32,768 bases of DNA, taken from contig ONYP01000013.1 of the NCBI GenBank assembly GCA_900322135.1, positions 1 to 32,768 of the forward strand. Direction: 5' to 3'. The DNA is from an uncultured Prevotellaceae bacterium. GTDB lineage: Bacteria > Bacteroidota > Bacteroidia > Bacteroidales > Muribaculaceae. Both the position numbers and the translations under genes were made by a program. Below, piece by piece: positions 30,450-32,768 of the stretch. The notes under the pieces are model-generated. The model made no database searches and had not been told where the DNA came from. It saw only the letters and a program-made list of their open reading frames with translations. Position 1 is the first letter of the stretch, and each line of letters begins with the position of its first letter.

Positions 30450-31025
30450 ATGTTCAGGCAATTATACATAAGATGGATGGTTCGGCTCGGCCGTGCCGTG
30501 GATATATGGTCGCACAGCGAGTATCCCTCCCAGGTGCTGTCCAACCTGTGCAGCAACCCATTCACTTTTGACGGTGTTGCGTGCGGCAGCATGGAGGGCT
30601 TTCTCCAGTCCTTGAAGCAGCAGGACCGCGACAAGCAGCGGCAGATATGCGCCATGAAGGGCCGCAATGCCAAGAGGGCGACCAGCACAAGATGGCAGAC
30701 CGACCAAATCGTTTGGTGGAAGGACATCGCCATAGACCGACAGTCGGAAGATTTCCAGCAACTGGTCCGCCATGCCTATCAAGCCATGTTCGACCAGAGC
30801 GAGCGGTTCCGCGCCGCCCTGATGGCGACACGGGGCATGAGGCTCTACCACTCCCGTGGCAAGAGCAACCCGTTCAAGACCATCCTGACCGAGCAGGAGT
30901 TCTGCCAGATACTCACCGGCCTGCGCGACAACTACGACCGTCGCGACAAGGGCCTGGGTCACCGCAGGCTCATCTTCGTCGAAGTGGAATACGATGAGCC
31001 CTCGCCCCAGACGGTCGAGAACTAA
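30450..31025 (+). CDS. NADAR-like family protein (191 aa)
   Basis: The pattern 'YPSQVLSNLCSNPFTFDGVA', then CGSMEGFLQSLK, a middle helix with 'KGRNAKRAT', and 'LMATRGMRLYHSRGKSNPFK' followed by a final LxxLR helix matches NADAR/YbiA-type folds. In that family, 'SNF...DG...S.E...Q..K' and a late 'TG' segment outline the pocket. NADAR proteins act on ADP-ribose- or ribosylamine-type N-glycosides, and several take part in NAD-linked conflict and repair systems. The start may be ATG 30450 or 30477. It begins 20 bases after tRNA-Lys on the same strand and may be transcribed with the tRNAs. The fold call is by pattern only. Confidence 0.55.
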   Translation: MFRQLYIRWMVRLGRAVDIWSHSEYPSQVLSNLCSNPFTFDGVACGSMEGFLQSLKQQDRDKQRQICAMKGRNAKRATSTRWQTDQIVWWKDIAIDRQSEDFQQLVRHAYQAMFDQSERFRAALMATRGMRLYHSRGKSNPFKTILTEQEFCQILTGLRDNYDRRDKGLGHRRLIFVEVEYDEPSPQTVEN

Positions 31026-31042
31026 GTTTCCCCCAATAAAAG

Positions 31043-31064
31043 CCGCCGCAAGGGGGCACGGCGG
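31043..31064 (+). terminator. Weak hairpin after the NADAR-like gene
   Basis: CCGCCG and CGGCGG (31043-31048 with 31059-31064) form a 6-bp stem 18 bases past the stop codon; only AATT follows. Confidence 0.3.
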
Positions 31065-31214
31065 AATTATGTCTCAGGATACTGAATTTTAATTATATTT
31101 TGAAGAATTTCCAGCCCGCAAGGCGGTTATTGTTCCGTCAGTTGATTCTGGCACGCCCCCTCGTCCTGGTCTGTCATCAGCGCCTGCTTTGCACGCCAAT
31201 CATGTATTGCTATA

Positions 31215-32048
31215 TCAAAAGCTCTCGGGATTATATTTGAGTGCATCCGACGGCCAACCGGTAACATTTCGGCCCGTATCAAGAAGGCGTATTTCACCAA
31301 GGTCATCATCGGTCAAGGTAAAGTCAAAGATGTCCATATTCTCAATCATCCGCTCCTTGTGGGTGGTCTTGGGGATGATGATAATGCCGTTTTGGACCAA
31401 GAACTTCAAGGCGATCTGGGCTGCTGTCTTTCCATATTTCTCGCCGATGCTCTTGAGAACCGGATTTTTGAAGATGCCGTGTTTACCTTCGGCAAGCGGA
31501 CTCCAGGCTTCCAGGGCTACGTCGTAGGGCTGCAGGTATTCCATCATCGCTCGCTGCTGATAGAGCACATGGGTCTCGCACTGGTTCACGACAGGCATGA
31601 CTTTGGCACCCTTAACAATCATCGGGAAGGTGTTGGGATAGAAATTTGACACACCGATAGCCTTGAATAGGCCTTGCCCATATAGGTCCTCGAGCGTGTG
31701 CCACATGACAGCGGGATTCCCCACTGGCCAGTGAATGAGCATCAAGTCCACATAATCCAGACCAAGTTGCCTCATGGAATGATCGACCGAACGCATCGTC
31801 TCGTCATGTGTATAACATGAATCGCAGATCTTTGTCGTGATGAACAGCTCTTCACGAGGAACGCCACATGCCCGCACGGCATCCCCCACCCCGCTCTCGT
31901 TGTAGTACATGGCCGCCGTGTCGATGCTCCTGTAGCCTACCGATATGGCATCCTCCACAACCCGCTGTGTTTCCCTCTCAGGGACATCATAGACACCCAG
32001 GCCAACCATCGGCATCAGTAATCCGTTATTCAAAGTCTTAAATTCCAT
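31215..32048 (-). CDS. Aldo/keto reductase
   Basis: The 277-residue (alpha/beta)8 oxidoreductase starts MEFKTLNNGLLMPMVGLG. It has the catalytic set Asp and Tyr in IDTAAMYYNE, Lys in FITTKI and His in LIHWP, plus the C-terminal IPKTTHKERMIEN signature that binds NADPH 2'-phosphate. It reduces aldehydes or ketones in the cytoplasm; the substrate is unknown. ATG 32048 is preferred to 32162 because the extension contains the TAATTTTG -7 box. The cupin gene lies upstream on the same strand but is separated by a strong terminator. Confidence 0.92.
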   Translation of the reverse strand: MEFKTLNNGLLMPMVGLGVYDVPERETQRVVEDAISVGYRSIDTAAMYYNESGVGDAVRACGVPREELFITTKICDSCYTHDETMRSVDHSMRQLGLDYVDLMLIHWPVGNPAVMWHTLEDLYGQGLFKAIGVSNFYPNTFPMIVKGAKVMPVVNQCETHVLYQQRAMMEYLQPYDVALEAWSPLAEGKHGIFKNPVLKSIGEKYGKTAAQIALKFLVQNGIIIIPKTTHKERMIENMDIFDFTLTDDDLGEIRLLDTGRNVTGWPSDALKYNPESF

Positions 32049-32080
32049 CTTTCTTCTACACAATCCAAAAAACTCCGTTA

Positions 32081-32088
32081 CAAAATTA
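32081..32088 (-). promoter_or_regulatory. -7 promoter box of the aldo/keto reductase gene
   Basis: The minus strand reads TAATTTTG, a TAnnTTTG match, 32 bases before the start. Confidence 0.45.
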
Positions 32089-32172
32089 GTGAAAAATAGT
32101 GCAAGTTGAATGAAATGAAAAATATATTTGAGCATTTCTAAAATGCAGCCTAGTTTATCCAAATTCAGCCAA

Positions 32173-32215
32173 AGTCAAGTGAGGCGGGCGAAATTATCGT
32201 CCACCTCACTTGACT
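32173..32215 (-). terminator. Intrinsic terminator after the cupin gene
   Basis: AGTCAAGTGAGG and CCTCACTTGACT pair perfectly over 12 bp (32173-32184 with 32204-32215), 27 bases past the cupin stop on the minus strand. Confidence 0.75.
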
Positions 32216-32242
32216 CTTAAACCTCGTGTCGGCAAGCCTGCC

Positions 32243-32698
32243 TTACCAGTTGAGGGGTTCCTGCAGGATGTTGCCGTCGGCCATGGGGCTGTCGGCCTCG
32301 GTGAACGGGGTGGCCTTGTACTGGATGCAGAGCATCGTCAGATTCTCGTTGCCCGTATTCTTCAACGCGCGCTTGCCGTTGGGCGACACGCGGATGACGC
32401 TGCCCTCGCTGACGGGGAAGATCTCGCCATCAACCTGATACTGGCCCTCGCCACGCAAGATGAAGTAGAGTTCCTCGTGGGTCTTGTGGGTGTGAAGGAA
32501 ACCGCTGTCCTGTCCGGGAACGAGCGTCTGGAAAGAGAACTCGCTGGCTGCGGCGCCAACGGCCTGTCCGCCGAATACCTTGCCCTGAATCGTGAAGTCC
32601 GGACCCATGGGCAACTCGTGTTCGATAATCTCGCTGATGCGGCCAACATTAATGGCGGCAAAATTTGCACCCTGTGCAATCTTTTCAATCTGTTTCAT
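32243..32698 (-). CDS. Cupin-domain protein (151 aa)
   Basis: ATG 32698 gives MKQIEKIAQGANFAAINVGR. The cupin core shows motif 1 as HTHKTHEELYFILRGEG (metal-binding His-x-His, Glu) and motif 2 as VSEGSVIRVSPNGKRALKN, where the usual His is replaced by Lys-Arg. That replacement suggests altered or weak metal binding. Small cupins of this type act as isomerases, dioxygenases or simple sensors; the function cannot be told here. A start at 32752 in the same frame would add 18 residues that look non-coding. Confidence 0.85.
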   Translation of the reverse strand: MKQIEKIAQGANFAAINVGRISEIIEHELPMGPDFTIQGKVFGGQAVGAAASEFSFQTLVPGQDSGFLHTHKTHEELYFILRGEGQYQVDGEIFPVSEGSVIRVSPNGKRALKNTGNENLTMLCIQYKATPFTEADSPMADGNILQEPLNW

Positions 32699-32768
32699 TG
32701 TGTAGTAAATGTGATTAATGGTTTTTATTGGATGAATAATTCTTGCGGTCATTCAAGATGTCGGCCAG

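Noticed and set aside
32140-32162. Third copy of the element hairpin (AAAATGCAGCC)
   Set aside because: Only 11 bases match, and there is no matching right arm or TIR.

Overview
The window reads as chromosomal DNA of a member of the Bacteroidales (Bacteroidota), most likely a Prevotella/Muribaculaceae-type gut or oral commensal. The grounds are repeated TAnnTTTG -7 promoter boxes, near absence of Shine-Dalgarno sites, a TonB receptor with an N-terminal carboxypeptidase-like domain, a C69 dipeptidase, a GH3 glucosidase, and a decayed C-terminal tail of the 'GIYINTGKKYIIK' kind. The genus is an inference; the phylum is well supported.

Region 1 (1-8.2 kb) is core-like. It holds the end of a GyrI-domain regulator, a remnant of a secreted protein, a GH3 enzyme, an SPL-type radical SAM protein, and a phosphate block: a Na/phosphate cotransporter fused to a PhoU-like domain, a PhoB-like response regulator and a PhoR-like kinase. 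Upstream of the transporter lie four TGTAAC-like boxes spaced exactly 11 bp apart, and two more lie upstream of the response regulator. This looks like a Bacteroidales Pho box and a self-regulated Pho locus. Diverged ~78-bp repeats begin at the stop codons of the transporter and regulator genes.

Region 2 (8.5-12.5 kb) is a 3,962-bp IS1595-type mobile element with perfect 24-bp terminal inverted repeats (TIRs) and an 8-bp target duplication (TAAAAATA). It carries an intact transposase, five small AT-rich cargo genes, an internal third copy of the TIR, and a candidate structured RNA with a textbook Bacteroidota promoter and an intrinsic terminator. Its insertion cut the 3' end of a PD-(D/E)XK-like gene; removing the element restores the reading frame. 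A second, transposase-less relative (27,129-28,107) has perfect 22-bp TIRs of the same family, an 8-bp duplication (ATTTTTTT), the same hairpin next to the TIR and two or three small genes. Together they define a family of cargo-carrying elements.

Region 3 (13.1-22.4 kb) looks like an RNA-maintenance island: an RNase J/CPSF-like metallo-beta-lactamase protein with two small partner genes, an RlaP-like nucleotidyltransferase overlapping a CCA-adding/HD enzyme, an RtcB RNA ligase preceded by an AAA+ ATPase, and a divergent WYL regulator. The parts point to sensing and repair of broken RNA, probably tRNA.

Region 4 (22.5-32.8 kb) has small secreted proteins, a TonB-dependent receptor with a Cys/His-rich partner, the second mobile element, a C69 peptidase, and three tRNAs (Asn, with an unexpectedly long variable arm; Tyr; Lys). 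It ends with a NADAR-like protein, an aldo/keto reductase and a cupin.
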